A DNA stretch of 26,969 bases from Peptococcaceae bacterium UBA4997 (GTDB taxonomy: Bacteria; Bacillota; Dehalobacteriia; UBA4068; UBA4997). The stretch's first letter is position 1. Each line of letters begins with the position of its first letter. Below are positions 1 through 6,560 of the stretch, in pieces. A program made the position numbers and the translations under genes. The notes beneath the pieces are model-generated. The model did not search any database. It worked only from the letters and a program-made list of their open reading frames with translations, and was not told where the DNA came from. The stretch is taken from assembly GCA_002398485.1 (NCBI GenBank), contig DGYV01000006.1:24639-51607 (forward strand), given 5' to 3'.

Positions 1-672
1 CAGGAAGAATTTTTCCATACTTTTAATGCTCTTTATGAACAAGGTAAACAAATAGTGATCAGCAGCGACCGCCATCCCAAAGATATTTCTACTTTGGAAG
101 AACGTTTGCGTTCCCGCTTTGAAGGCGGTTTGATTACCGATATTCAGCCACCCGATTTAGAAACCCGTATTGCCATTTTGCAATACAAAGCCAACCAGGA
201 AAATATAAAAATAATGGATGATGCAATTTATTACATAGCAACCAATATCCCTTCCAATATTCGTGAACTGGAAGGTGCCTTAAATAGGGTACATTATTAC
301 AGCAATATTACCAATGCTCCATTCATTTCTCTGGAAATGACTCAAGAAGCCTTAAAGGGTACTTTACCTAATAGTCAAAAACAAGTTATAACCATCGATT
401 TCATTAAACAAAATGTAGCAAATTATTTTCACATAAAAACTTCCGATATGGACAGCCCGCGTCGTGATCAAGCCATAACCCGTCCCAGACACATTGCCAT
501 GTATCTTTGCCAGGAATTGCTGGGAGCCAGCCTTTCGGATATAGGCAGAGATTTCGGTAACCGCGATCATACTACCGTACTGCATGGATGTAAAAAGGTT
601 CAACAAGATATAATAAAGGATCAAAACATAGCTAAGATTGTTTTAAGTATTACACAGCAAATCAATCAGTAA
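1..672 (+). CDS. dnaA: Chromosomal replication initiator DnaA, C-terminal part (5' truncated by window edge)
   Basis: The reading frame is open from base 1, so the gene starts upstream of the window; 223 residues are visible. DnaA is the AAA+ protein that binds DnaA boxes and opens oriC. The visible part begins in the AAA+ domain (IVISSDRHP, LRSRFEGGLITDIQPPD with the arginine-finger region), passes through the helical lid (NIRELEGALNRV) and ends in the domain IV DNA-binding fold, with the signature GRDFGNRDHTTVLHG. The stop at 670-672 is followed at once by a strong terminator, so dnaN is probably transcribed separately. The family assignment is certain; only the N-terminal half is missing. 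Confidence 0.98.
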   Translation, partial: QEEFFHTFNALYEQGKQIVISSDRHPKDISTLEERLRSRFEGGLITDIQPPDLETRIAILQYKANQENIKIMDDAIYYIATNIPSNIRELEGALNRVHYYSNITNAPFISLEMTQEALKGTLPNSQKQVITIDFIKQNVANYFHIKTSDMDSPRRDQAITRPRHIAMYLCQELLGASLSDIGRDFGNRDHTTVLHGCKKVQQDIIKDQNIAKIVLSITQQINQ

Positions 673-677
673 CTTTT

Positions 678-709
678 AAGGGTGATTTTTTTCACCCTTT
701 TATTTTTTT
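678..709 (+). terminator. Rho-independent terminator of dnaA
   Basis: An 8-bp perfect stem (AAGGGTGA at 678-685 with TCACCCTT at 692-699) is followed by a T-rich tail to 709. It starts 6 bases after the dnaA stop codon. Confidence 0.9.
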
Positions 710-1050
710 AACACCCCTTTAAGCTGTATTGTGTAAATGAGGCAGATAAGGTATAATTAGTAATTATATAAAAAATATATCCAAACTTTTTCCACATTTG
801 GGGAATAAATTATTTTTTAAGGCTGTTAAAACATTGTTAAAAACCTATTCTGTGGATATTTATGGGGGAATTGTGTATTTAATAAAACTTGTTTCCACAT
901 TTTATTAAACGTCTCAAACCGTGTAAAAACAAGGCTTTGCAAAGATATACACACTATCAAGGCCCTTATTATTACTATTACCGTAAGAAGATAATAATAA
1001 AATATATGAGTATAAAATATTAAATATAATAATAGCTACTTTATTTTTAA
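710..1050. other. Candidate oriC segment (dnaA-dnaN spacer) with degenerate DnaA boxes
   Basis: This is about 340 bases of AT-rich DNA without a gene, in the classical Bacillota origin position. Relative to TTATCCACA, single-mismatch boxes are seen at 788-796 (TTTTCCACA) and 851-859 (TGTGGATAT, reverse strand). A two-mismatch box lies at 891-899 (GTTTCCACA). Relative to the TTATACACA variant there is ATATACACA at 945-953, and weaker TGTGTA-type sites at 730-738 and 872-880. No box is perfect. The spacer next to the AT-rich 3' half (960-1050) could hold the unwinding element. Another origin segment may lie upstream of dnaA, outside the window. Confidence 0.55.
729..757 (+). promoter_or_regulatory. 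Possible sigma-A promoter for dnaN
   Basis: A perfect -10 TATAAT at 752-757 lies 17 bases after TTGTGT (729-734). It follows the dnaA terminator and would give dnaN a leader of about 300 bases running through the DnaA-box region. Confidence 0.45.
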
Positions 1051-1065
1051 CAAGGAGGTAAATAA

Positions 1066-2175
1066 ATGGAAATCAATTGTCAAAAAGAAGATATCTTAAT
1101 GGGTATACAAACAGCAGGCAGAGCAATTTCAGGTAAAAACACTTTGCCTATTCTAGGTGGTATATTGATTCAAGCTCAAAATAACAGCCTGAACATAAAA
1201 TCTACTGATCTTGATATTGCCATAGAATGCTCTGTAGTTGCTGATGTAGTAAAAGAAGGGGAATTAGTAATAGCAGACGGCAGACGTTTTATAGAAATAG
1301 TAAGGCAGCTTCCCGAGGGCAATATCAATATATCTGCCATGAATGATTTTGATCTTACCATAAAATACGGAGAATCCTCCTTGAATATAAGGGGTTTTGA
1401 TGGTGAGCAATTTCCGCTTTTACCCGGCAGAGAAGGTGATATCCACGGCAATATGGCTGCGGAAGTATTCAACAGGATGGTTCGTGAAGTGGCTATAGCT
1501 GCTGCTTCGGATGAAAGCAGGCCTATTTTTACAGGTATTTTAATAGATATTCAGGGTGAAAATGTAATAATGGTGGCTACCGATACGCACCGTTTAGCAA
1601 AAGCGGAGGGTATTTGGCAAGGTGATGATCAAATAAAGGTAGTCGTTCCTGCTAAAACTATGCTTGAAATCACTAAAATAGCTGCCGGTGAAGAAAATAT
1701 AGAAATAACTATAAGCAAAAAACATATTTGTTTTGTTATGGGAAATACAGTATTTATTTCCCGTATCATCAATGGCCAGTACCCTGATTATGAACCGATT
1801 ATGCCAAAAGAAGAACAATATAAAACCGAAGTTTCGGTAGCTAAAAAAACTCTTTTGAATTCTCTTTCCAGGGCAAGCCTGCTGGCACGTGATAATAACA
1901 GTATAGTAAAATTGAATTTTACTCAAAATGAAATAGTAATGACAGCAGATTCGCCTGATGTGGGCAATATCAAAGAAAATATCCCGGCAAATATCGAAGG
2001 AGAATATTTCCAAACTGCTTATAATGTACGTTATTTAATAGATGCTTTGAAAGTTATGGAAGGCGAAAATATTTTAATGCGTCTTACAGGTGTAATAACA
2101 CCAGGTATCATTCTACCGCAGGAGGAAAAAAACTATACCTATCTTTTACTGCCTATTCGTTTGAGCAATCAATAA
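1066..2175 (+). CDS. dnaN: DNA polymerase III beta subunit (sliding clamp)
   Basis: The 369-residue product matches the usual beta-clamp length. It forms the ring that tethers polymerase III to DNA and binds clamp-loader and repair partners. Recognisable segments are the N-terminal KNTLPILGGILI, the central SRPIFTGIL and FISRIINGQYPDY, and the C-terminal YLLLPIRL, which is the last strand and part of the partner-binding pocket. The start is set by a textbook ribosome site, AAGGAGG, ending about 8 bases before ATG 1066. The gene follows the candidate oriC spacer and is followed 33 bases later by the S4-domain gene, so the two are probably co-transcribed. Confidence 0.98.
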   Translation: MEINCQKEDILMGIQTAGRAISGKNTLPILGGILIQAQNNSLNIKSTDLDIAIECSVVADVVKEGELVIADGRRFIEIVRQLPEGNINISAMNDFDLTIKYGESSLNIRGFDGEQFPLLPGREGDIHGNMAAEVFNRMVREVAIAAASDESRPIFTGILIDIQGENVIMVATDTHRLAKAEGIWQGDDQIKVVVPAKTMLEITKIAAGEENIEITISKKHICFVMGNTVFISRIINGQYPDYEPIMPKEEQYKTEVSVAKKTLLNSLSRASLLARDNNSIVKLNFTQNEIVMTADSPDVGNIKENIPANIEGEYFQTAYNVRYLIDALKVMEGENILMRLTGVITPGIILPQEEKNYTYLLLPIRLSNQ

Positions 2176-2208
2176 AATAAAGCTGAAAAAGCTGATAAGG
2201 AAAATCAT

Positions 2209-2421
2209 ATGGAAAAAATAACGGTTGAAAAGTTACCCATCACTTTGACCCAATTTTTAAAATGGGCAGGCTTGGCTATGAACGGTGGTGAGGCCAAAGC
2301 CTTAATACGAGAAGGCTTGGTAAGCTTAAACGGTGAAATTTGTTTAGTAGCAGGCCAAAAAATCAAAACAGGTGATGTAGTGAGTATAGAACAACAAAGC
2401 TTTATAGTGGAAGAAGCATAA
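2209..2421 (+). CDS. yaaA: S4-domain RNA-binding protein, YaaA/RlbA type
   Basis: This 70-residue protein consists almost entirely of one S4 RNA-binding fold: LTQFLKWAGLAMNGGEAKAL, then IREGLVSLNGEICLVAGQKI with the loop KTGDVV. The family sits between dnaN and recF in most Bacillota and is thought to act in large ribosomal subunit assembly in Bacillus subtilis. The ribosome site is AAGGAAAA before ATG 2209. A terminator-like hairpin follows directly, which would partly separate it from recF. The family assignment is firm from both sequence and position. Confidence 0.9.
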   Translation: MEKITVEKLPITLTQFLKWAGLAMNGGEAKALIREGLVSLNGEICLVAGQKIKTGDVVSIEQQSFIVEEA

Positions 2422-2428
2422 ATTTAAG

Positions 2429-2457
2429 GCGGGCGGGGTTTTACCCGTCCGCTTTTT
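2429..2457 (+). terminator. Terminator-like hairpin between yaaA and recF
   Basis: GCGGGCGGG at 2429-2437 pairs with CCCGTCCGC at 2444-2452 (one G-U pair), followed by TTTTT. It begins 7 bases after the yaaA stop and sits just upstream of the recF ribosome site. It may reduce recF expression by partial termination. Confidence 0.75.
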
Positions 2458-2480
2458 AAGTCTATATTGAATAATTTAAG

Positions 2481-2498
2481 AAAGGGGATAGGAAAATA
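2481..2498 (+). promoter_or_regulatory. Ribosome binding site that decides the recF start
   Basis: AAAGGGG at 2481-2487 sits 8 bases before ATA 2496-2498. No standard start codon exists at a suitable distance, so translation most likely begins at AUA. Confidence 0.6.
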
Positions 2499-3626
2499 CG
2501 TATTGAAAGCCTAAAACTGCAAAATTTTCGTAATTATAAAGAGCTTGAGCTTTCCTTTCACCCTTTTCTGAACATTATTTACGGCGATAATGCCCAAGGC
2601 AAAACTAATTTGCTGGAAGCCATGGCTTATTTGAGCTTAGGCAATTCCTTTCGCCAGCAAAAAGAAGAAAACTTGTTGGGTTGGGGCAGTGAATATTTTT
2701 ATTTGGAAGCTGAGGTAACTGTTCAAAACGAACCGCATAATATTTCCATGGGCTATAGTAAAAAAAGGCGTTTGTGGCGTAAAAACGGGATAGTTTGCTC
2801 TAAAAAAAGTGAAATGGCAGGTTTTTTACACACAGTGGTTTTTGTGCCCGATGATTTGCTTTTGATAAAAAAAGGTCCCGAATTGAGAAGGCTTTTTTTG
2901 GATAGGGAAATGGTGCAGCTAATAAGCGGCTATTATAATCATTTGAATGATTACCGCAAAGCCTTGGCGCAGCGTAATAATCTTTTGAAACAAATAGCTT
3001 TTGATAAAAATTTTACGGAAACAGCCCTTTTGGAAGTATGGGAGGAAAGCTTGGCTGAAACAGGTGCTCAAATCATGCAAAAAAGAGCTGAAACCATTAA
3101 AAAAATGGCTCCTATAGCCGCTTCCATCCATTATACTTTAAGCAGTGGTGAGGAAAAACTTAAAATAGGCTATGATAGTTCAGTAGCCTTGCCTGAAAAT
3201 TTTGCCGAAATGAAGCCTGAAGAAGCTAAACAAACTGCTAAAACAAATCTTTTAATGGTTTATCAAAGCAAAAGGACGCAGGAAACAGCTCGCGGCATCA
3301 CTCTTTATGGTCCTCACCGTGATGATCTTTTTATCAGCGTAAATGGAGTTAATTTGCGGAATTTCGGTTCACAGGGCCAGCAAAGAACAGCTGCCTTGGC
3401 CTTAAAGCTTTCCGAGGTGGAGCTGGTTTACAATTTAAAAGGTGATTACCCGGTATTGCTTTTGGATGATGTGCTCTCAGAGTTGGATAGCGGCAGAAGA
3501 GAGGCTCTTTTGGGGCTTATTTTCGATAAAGCACAAATTTTTATCACAACTACGGATCAAAATAATCCCATGAGCAGTAAGGAAGGCCGTTGTTTTCAAG
3601 TACAAAATGGCAGTATTTTAAAATGA
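2496..3626 (+). CDS. recF: DNA replication/repair protein RecF, apparent AUA start
   Basis: RecF is an ABC-type ATPase that helps load RecA at gaps. From codon 2496 the protein has 376 residues, the usual length, and opens (start)-RIESLKLQNFRNY as RecF proteins normally do. Walker A is GDNAQGKT (residues 30-37), the signature motif is FGSQGQQRTAALALKLSE, and Walker B is VLLLDDVLSELD. The codon at the expected start is ATA. There is no ATG, GTG or TTG between the upstream in-frame stop (2472-2474) and TTG 2610. Starting at TTG 2610 would remove Walker A. A good ribosome site (AAAGGGG, ending at 2487) lies 8 bases before ATA 2496, which supports this start. ATT 2502 is a weaker alternative. Either a genuine non-canonical start or an A/G sequence error would explain it. 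Confidence 0.92.
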   Translation: MRIESLKLQNFRNYKELELSFHPFLNIIYGDNAQGKTNLLEAMAYLSLGNSFRQQKEENLLGWGSEYFYLEAEVTVQNEPHNISMGYSKKRRLWRKNGIVCSKKSEMAGFLHTVVFVPDDLLLIKKGPELRRLFLDREMVQLISGYYNHLNDYRKALAQRNNLLKQIAFDKNFTETALLEVWEESLAETGAQIMQKRAETIKKMAPIAASIHYTLSSGEEKLKIGYDSSVALPENFAEMKPEEAKQTAKTNLLMVYQSKRTQETARGITLYGPHRDDLFISVNGVNLRNFGSQGQQRTAALALKLSEVELVYNLKGDYPVLLLDDVLSELDSGRREALLGLIFDKAQIFITTTDQNNPMSSKEGRCFQVQNGSILK

Positions 3627-3764
3627 TTTTATAAAAATGACCTAAAAAAGCATAAACTGATTCTTTTAAAAAATATAAATAAAGCATATGATAAAGATAA
3701 ATTTAATTTAAAAAATTTTTCAAAATAAATAAGTATAAGATAAGCATTGATGAGGTGAATTTTA

Positions 3765-4562
3765 ATGAACTTAAAGTTAAACCCCGAAGCAAAAATAGCT
3801 GTTTACGATTCAGGCATAGGCGGCATCAGTTTTTTAAATGAGCTGGCTTGTCTTTTACCGAATGAGGATTTTTTGTATTTCGGCGATACGGCTTATTCTC
3901 CTTATGGTACCAAAGAACCTGAACTGGTGCGTGAACGTGCCTTGGCAGTAGTGCAAGTGCTTTACCAAAAAGGGGTAAAAGCGGTAGTAGTTGCCTGCAA
4001 TACCGCTACTTCTGCGGCAATCAATGATTTACGGCAGGCCTTTCCGCACTTACCTATTTTGGGCATGGAGCCCGCGGTAAAGCCGGCTTTGGAAAGCGGA
4101 GCTGATAATATCATTATCATGGCTACACCTCTTACCGCTAAAAGCGAGCGTTTAAAAAAGTTGATTGAGGAACAAAAAAGTGAGATTGCCATAACTGTTT
4201 TAAGCTGTGAAGGCTTGATGGAATTGGTGGAATATCAAGCTCCTGAAGAGCGTATCATGGTTTATTTGGAAGAAAAGCTAGCCCCTTATTTGGATCCCGA
4301 AATCAAGCAATCCCTGGTTTTGGGTTGTACTCACTATGTTTTTTTAGTGCCGATTTTGAACAGGCTTTATCCCAAAGTAGAGCTTTATCACGGTAATACA
4401 GGTACGGCCTTGCATTTGTGCCATATTTTAGAGGAAAAGGATTTGCTGGCCTGGGATAAAATAGACGAGCCTACCTTGGAAATAATAGCTTCCGAAGATA
4501 GTGAAGAATTTGCCAAAAACTGTTTGGCCTATTTGGGCAATAATAGCCCATATCTTTATTAA
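3765..4562 (+). CDS. murI: Glutamate racemase
   Basis: MurI converts L-glutamate to D-glutamate for peptidoglycan precursors, in the cytoplasm and without a cofactor. The 265-residue protein has the usual length. Both catalytic cysteines are present in their motifs: VVACNTATS in the N-terminal half and LVLGCTHY in the C-terminal half. The substrate-binding YDSGIGG and YFGDTAYSPYG segments are also intact. The ribosome site is GAGGTGA before ATG 3765. The gene is separated from recF by 138 bases of AT-rich DNA and ends before a hairpin terminator, so it may be its own unit. Confidence 0.97.
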   Translation: MNLKLNPEAKIAVYDSGIGGISFLNELACLLPNEDFLYFGDTAYSPYGTKEPELVRERALAVVQVLYQKGVKAVVVACNTATSAAINDLRQAFPHLPILGMEPAVKPALESGADNIIIMATPLTAKSERLKKLIEEQKSEIAITVLSCEGLMELVEYQAPEERIMVYLEEKLAPYLDPEIKQSLVLGCTHYVFLVPILNRLYPKVELYHGNTGTALHLCHILEEKDLLAWDKIDEPTLEIIASEDSEEFAKNCLAYLGNNSPYLY

Positions 4563-4597
4563 AAAAGTTCTAATTTATAAAATAATATTTACAAAAT

Positions 4598-4630
4598 AAA
4601 AAACGGCCTTTAAAAGCCGTTTTTTGTTTT
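4598..4630. terminator. Bidirectional terminator between murI and the convergent 4732 gene
   Basis: The stem AAACGGC (4601-4607) with GCCGTTT (4616-4622) is extended by A- and T-runs on both sides, so it can terminate transcription from either strand. Confidence 0.88.
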
Positions 4631-4731
4631 AAATAAATACTGAATTTTATATAAAGGGACAAGCCATTAAAAATAAACAAAAAAATTATTTGTATTTAAA
4701 ACCTTAAAAGAAAGCTGCTTTTAAAACCAGA

Positions 4732-5571
4732 TTAGGAAGGATGCCAATTCCAATGGGTAAGCAGTTCTGTTAAAGCACCTGAAGGAGTAAAGGCTCCTGT
4801 CATAGCAGAAGCGGGGCCGTTAAGCTGGCCGCTGCGCAGAGGATTTACAGGAGCATTTGGGGAAATACCTTGTGAAGAAGAACCGCCTAAAATTTGGTTA
4901 AAAATGCCGCTCTGGCCTTGCCCACCACTTAAAATATTATTTAAAATACTGTTTACGGGTGTGCTGGGTGCTGCGGACGCTGCAGGTTCTGCACCTTTTG
5001 TTGGGGGTGCTGTGTTTTCCGCAGTATTGGGTGCTGACATAGTAAGAGAGCTAATAGCGTTTTTGACTGTATTAGCATCTAAACCGCTCATGGAAGCAAC
5101 AGCGTTAAGGCTATCGGGATTACTTTGTAAATTTTGCAATACGGACATAAGCTCAGGATTATTTTGAATATCCTTAAGACTTTTTATATTTTCCATACCA
5201 CCAAGTCCGGCCATACCTCCTATACCGCCAAGAGCTCCCATACCGCCCATACCGCTAAGTCCGGGTAGCGGGGGCAGTGGGGAAAGCTTATTTAAACCGC
5301 CCAAATTAGGAAAAGCGGCTTGCTTGGGCGGAGCATTTGTTCGTGCGGCTTTAACAGTTTCAGGGCCGGATCTGGTACCGGTTTTTTTAGACGTTTCGCT
5401 TGTTTGGCTATTATCCGTTTCTGACCGTGGAGCTTTTTTTGGCTGGGAAGCTTCGGGTTCCAGCCAGGCTTCTTCATCGAACAGCAATTCCTCTTTTTCA
5501 AGGGCTTTGGCCAAAAGATGCAGGTTTTCACCAAGGTTTTGCAGGTGTTTAATAATTTCTTCGTTTTTCAT
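4732..5571 (-). CDS. Gly/Met/Pro-rich protein of unknown function
   Basis: I do not recognise this 279-residue protein. It starts with a charged helix (residues 1-45), then has a Ser/Thr/Pro/Lys linker (about 46-85) and a Pro-Leu-Gly-Met low-complexity segment (about 96-126, repeats like GMGGMG and GGIGGM). A helical block follows (about 127-176, with NPEL and NPDSL turns). The C-terminal half is disordered and rich in Ala, Pro, Ser, Asn and Gly. No signal peptide, membrane helix or catalytic motif is visible. The ribosome site AAAGGAGG lies 6 bases before the ATG, so the gene looks real and well expressed. It precedes two small Cys-rich genes on the same strand. A structural or spore-associated role is possible but is only inference. 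Confidence 0.8.
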   Translation of the reverse strand: MKNEEIIKHLQNLGENLHLLAKALEKEELLFDEEAWLEPEASQPKKAPRSETDNSQTSETSKKTGTRSGPETVKAARTNAPPKQAAFPNLGGLNKLSPLPPLPGLSGMGGMGALGGIGGMAGLGGMENIKSLKDIQNNPELMSVLQNLQSNPDSLNAVASMSGLDANTVKNAISSLTMSAPNTAENTAPPTKGAEPAASAAPSTPVNSILNNILSGGQGQSGIFNQILGGSSSQGISPNAPVNPLRSGQLNGPASAMTGAFTPSGALTELLTHWNWHPS

Positions 5572-5604
5572 GGGCCGCCTCCTTTATATAATAATAGCAA
5601 GAAT

Positions 5605-5626
5605 ACCGGTGGGCGAACCCACCGGT
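5605..5626. repeat. GC-rich hairpin
   Basis: A perfect 9-bp inverted repeat (ACCGGTGGG at 5605-5613, CCCACCGGT at 5618-5626) has a CGAA loop. It lies in the leader of the 4732-5571 gene. It has no T-run on either side, so it is not an ordinary terminator and may be a leader structure. Confidence 0.7.
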
Positions 5627-5633
5627 TATATGG

Positions 5634-5690
5634 AAAAAGACTATTGCCACAAGGGATATTATAAAAAGGAGTGGGGATGTGGCAATAGTC
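5634..5690 (-). terminator. Probable minus-strand terminator with long stem
   Basis: A perfect 13-bp inverted repeat (5639-5651 with 5678-5690) has a 26-base loop. On the minus strand it is followed by TTTTT (5634-5638). It would end transcripts coming from the Cys-rich genes. Confidence 0.7.
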
Positions 5691-5706
5691 AAAGCTAAAC
5701 AGAAAA

Positions 5707-5816
5707 CCGTCAAGAAACCTGATTCGCAAAAAGCAAGTATAAAGCGGGCGTACAGCCGTAAATTCTAAAAAACTTGCTTGGCAATCATTTTATTTTTATA
5801 AAAGTGTTCTTGACGG
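5707..5816. other. Structured intergenic stretch with nested inverted repeats
   Basis: An outer 10-bp pairing (CCGTCAAGAA 5707-5716 with TTCTTGACGG 5807-5816) encloses an inner 8-bp pairing (5731-5738 with 5772-5779). It begins just after the stop of the 5830 gene when read on the minus strand, and ends before a strong terminator. It could be a small RNA, a 3' UTR structure, or an imperfect terminator. Confidence 0.45.
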
Positions 5817-5829
5817 CTTAACTGAAATA

Positions 5830-6072
5830 CTAGCAGGCAGCGCAACCGTTATTGCAACTGTTGTTGCAGCAAGTATTAGCGCCGCAATTCCAATTGCAAA
5901 CCAGGCCTAAAATGCTTTGCAGTACGGTAAGAGTAACCACAATATTTACCCAATCGCCCACAAATCCATATGCACAATTACCAAGCCCGGCGCCTAAACT
6001 ACAATTGTTACCGTAACTAAAGTTATTTCCACCATAACCAAAGTTATTTCCACCATAACAACTACTAAGCAT
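5830..6072 (-). CDS. Small Gly/Asn/Cys-rich protein, coat-like composition
   Basis: This 80-residue protein is not recognised. The N-terminus has a 7-residue repeat YGGNNF(G/S), encoded by a 21-base tandem DNA repeat (6019-6059). The middle (about 41-58) is hydrophobic, and the end is Cys/Asn-rich (CCNNSCNNGCAAC). There are 10 cysteines in all. Two ATGs are possible. The ribosome site AGGAGG (6080-6085) is 1 base from ATG 6078 but 7 bases from ATG 6072, so 6072 is chosen. The composition recalls small cross-linked spore-coat proteins, and the upstream DNA has a sigma-K-like promoter. Function is inferred only. Confidence 0.75.
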   Translation of the reverse strand: MLSSCYGGNNFGYGGNNFSYGNNCSLGAGLGNCAYGFVGDWVNIVVTLTVLQSILGLVCNWNCGANTCCNNSCNNGCAAC

Positions 6073-6102
6073 AATCATACCTCCTTTTTATTGGTTATGT
6101 TT

Positions 6103-6132
6103 ATTAGTATGATTTTTAGTCATAAAGGGTGC
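6103..6132 (-). promoter_or_regulatory. Sigma-K-like promoter of the 5830-6072 gene
   Basis: On the minus strand GCACC (6132-6128) is followed by 16 bases and then CATACTAAT (6111-6103). Known Bacillus sigma-K promoters have AC near -35 and CATAnnnTA near -10 at this spacing. The final TA is displaced by one base. The same GCACC-16-CATA arrangement precedes the neighbouring Cys-rich gene. Confidence 0.4.
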
Positions 6133-6167
6133 AAAGCTAAAGCCTAAACCTGAAAATAATCCTACCT

Positions 6168-6344
6168 TTAATCACAATGGTGATGATGATGGTCATGGCA
6201 GCAGCAACACTGGCGGCAGCAGCAACACTGGCAGCAACAACAACGGCAGCAGCGGCAAGGCAATAAGAAATTAAATCCCCAATTAATGCCCCAATTATTA
6301 CCGCAAGAGCAGCCGCAAAAACAATTTTGCGAATTATTACACAT
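6168..6344 (-). CDS. 58-residue Cys/His-rich miniprotein
   Basis: This frame encodes 58 residues with 21 cysteines and 6 histidines. It starts MCNNSQNCFCGCSCGNNWG, then has the WG-rich middle (residues 18-28), Cys clusters at 30-49 (runs of four Cys at 35-38, 40-43 and 46-49) and a tail HDHHHHHCD. The start is set by AAAGGAGGG lying 6-7 bases before ATG 6344. An overlapping 89-codon frame on the same strand (6137-6406) is Ala/Val/Ile-rich only because of this Cys-codon run, and has no ribosome site. I know no family match. Metal binding or disulfide-linked coat assembly are both compatible with the composition. The gene sits 95 bases upstream of the other Cys-rich gene. Confidence 0.8.
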   Translation of the reverse strand: MCNNSQNCFCGCSCGNNWGINWGFNFLLPCRCCRCCCCQCCCCRQCCCCHDHHHHHCD

Positions 6345-6393
6345 ATCGTTCCCTCCTTTGAAAAAGGCAGTTTGGAAAAGCCTTTTATAGTAC

Positions 6394-6422
6394 AGGTTAT
6401 GTACAAACCTTAAAAAGGGTGC
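6394..6422 (-). promoter_or_regulatory. Sigma-K-like promoter of the 58-residue Cys-rich gene
   Basis: On the minus strand GCACC (6422-6418) is followed by exactly 16 bases and CATAACCT (6401-6394). It shares nine bases, GCACCCTTT, and the spacing with the promoter of the next gene downstream. Confidence 0.4.
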
Positions 6423-6444
6423 ATAAAAAGGAGGGGCAGATATC

Positions 6445-6484
6445 TTACAAAAAAGGCGTTCCCTTTAGTTAAAAGGAAACGCCT
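6445..6484 (-). terminator. Terminator of the YitT-family gene
   Basis: A 12-bp stem with one mismatch (6454-6465 with 6473-6484) is followed on the minus strand by a T-run (complement of the A-run at 6449-6454). It separates the membrane-protein gene from the Cys-rich pair. Confidence 0.8.
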
Positions 6485-6560
6485 GTCAATAAAAATATTC
6501 ATCATAAAAACAGCTTGTATATGCAGCTCGGCAAAGCCTTAATAAGCCATAAAAGTTGGC

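Noticed and set aside
2610-3626. recF starting at TTG 2610
   Set aside because: It would remove the conserved N-terminus and Walker A, which are encoded in frame just upstream behind a good ribosome site.
6137-6406. 89-codon minus-strand frame rich in Ala, Val and Ile, resembling a membrane protein
   Set aside because: It is the shifted reading of the Cys-codon run of the 6168-6344 gene, has no ribosome site at its start, and the other frame has a perfect one.
6394-6410. AGGTT...AACCT inverted repeat as an operator for the Cys-rich gene
   Set aside because: The arms are only 5 bp and overlap the proposed -10; too weak to call separately.
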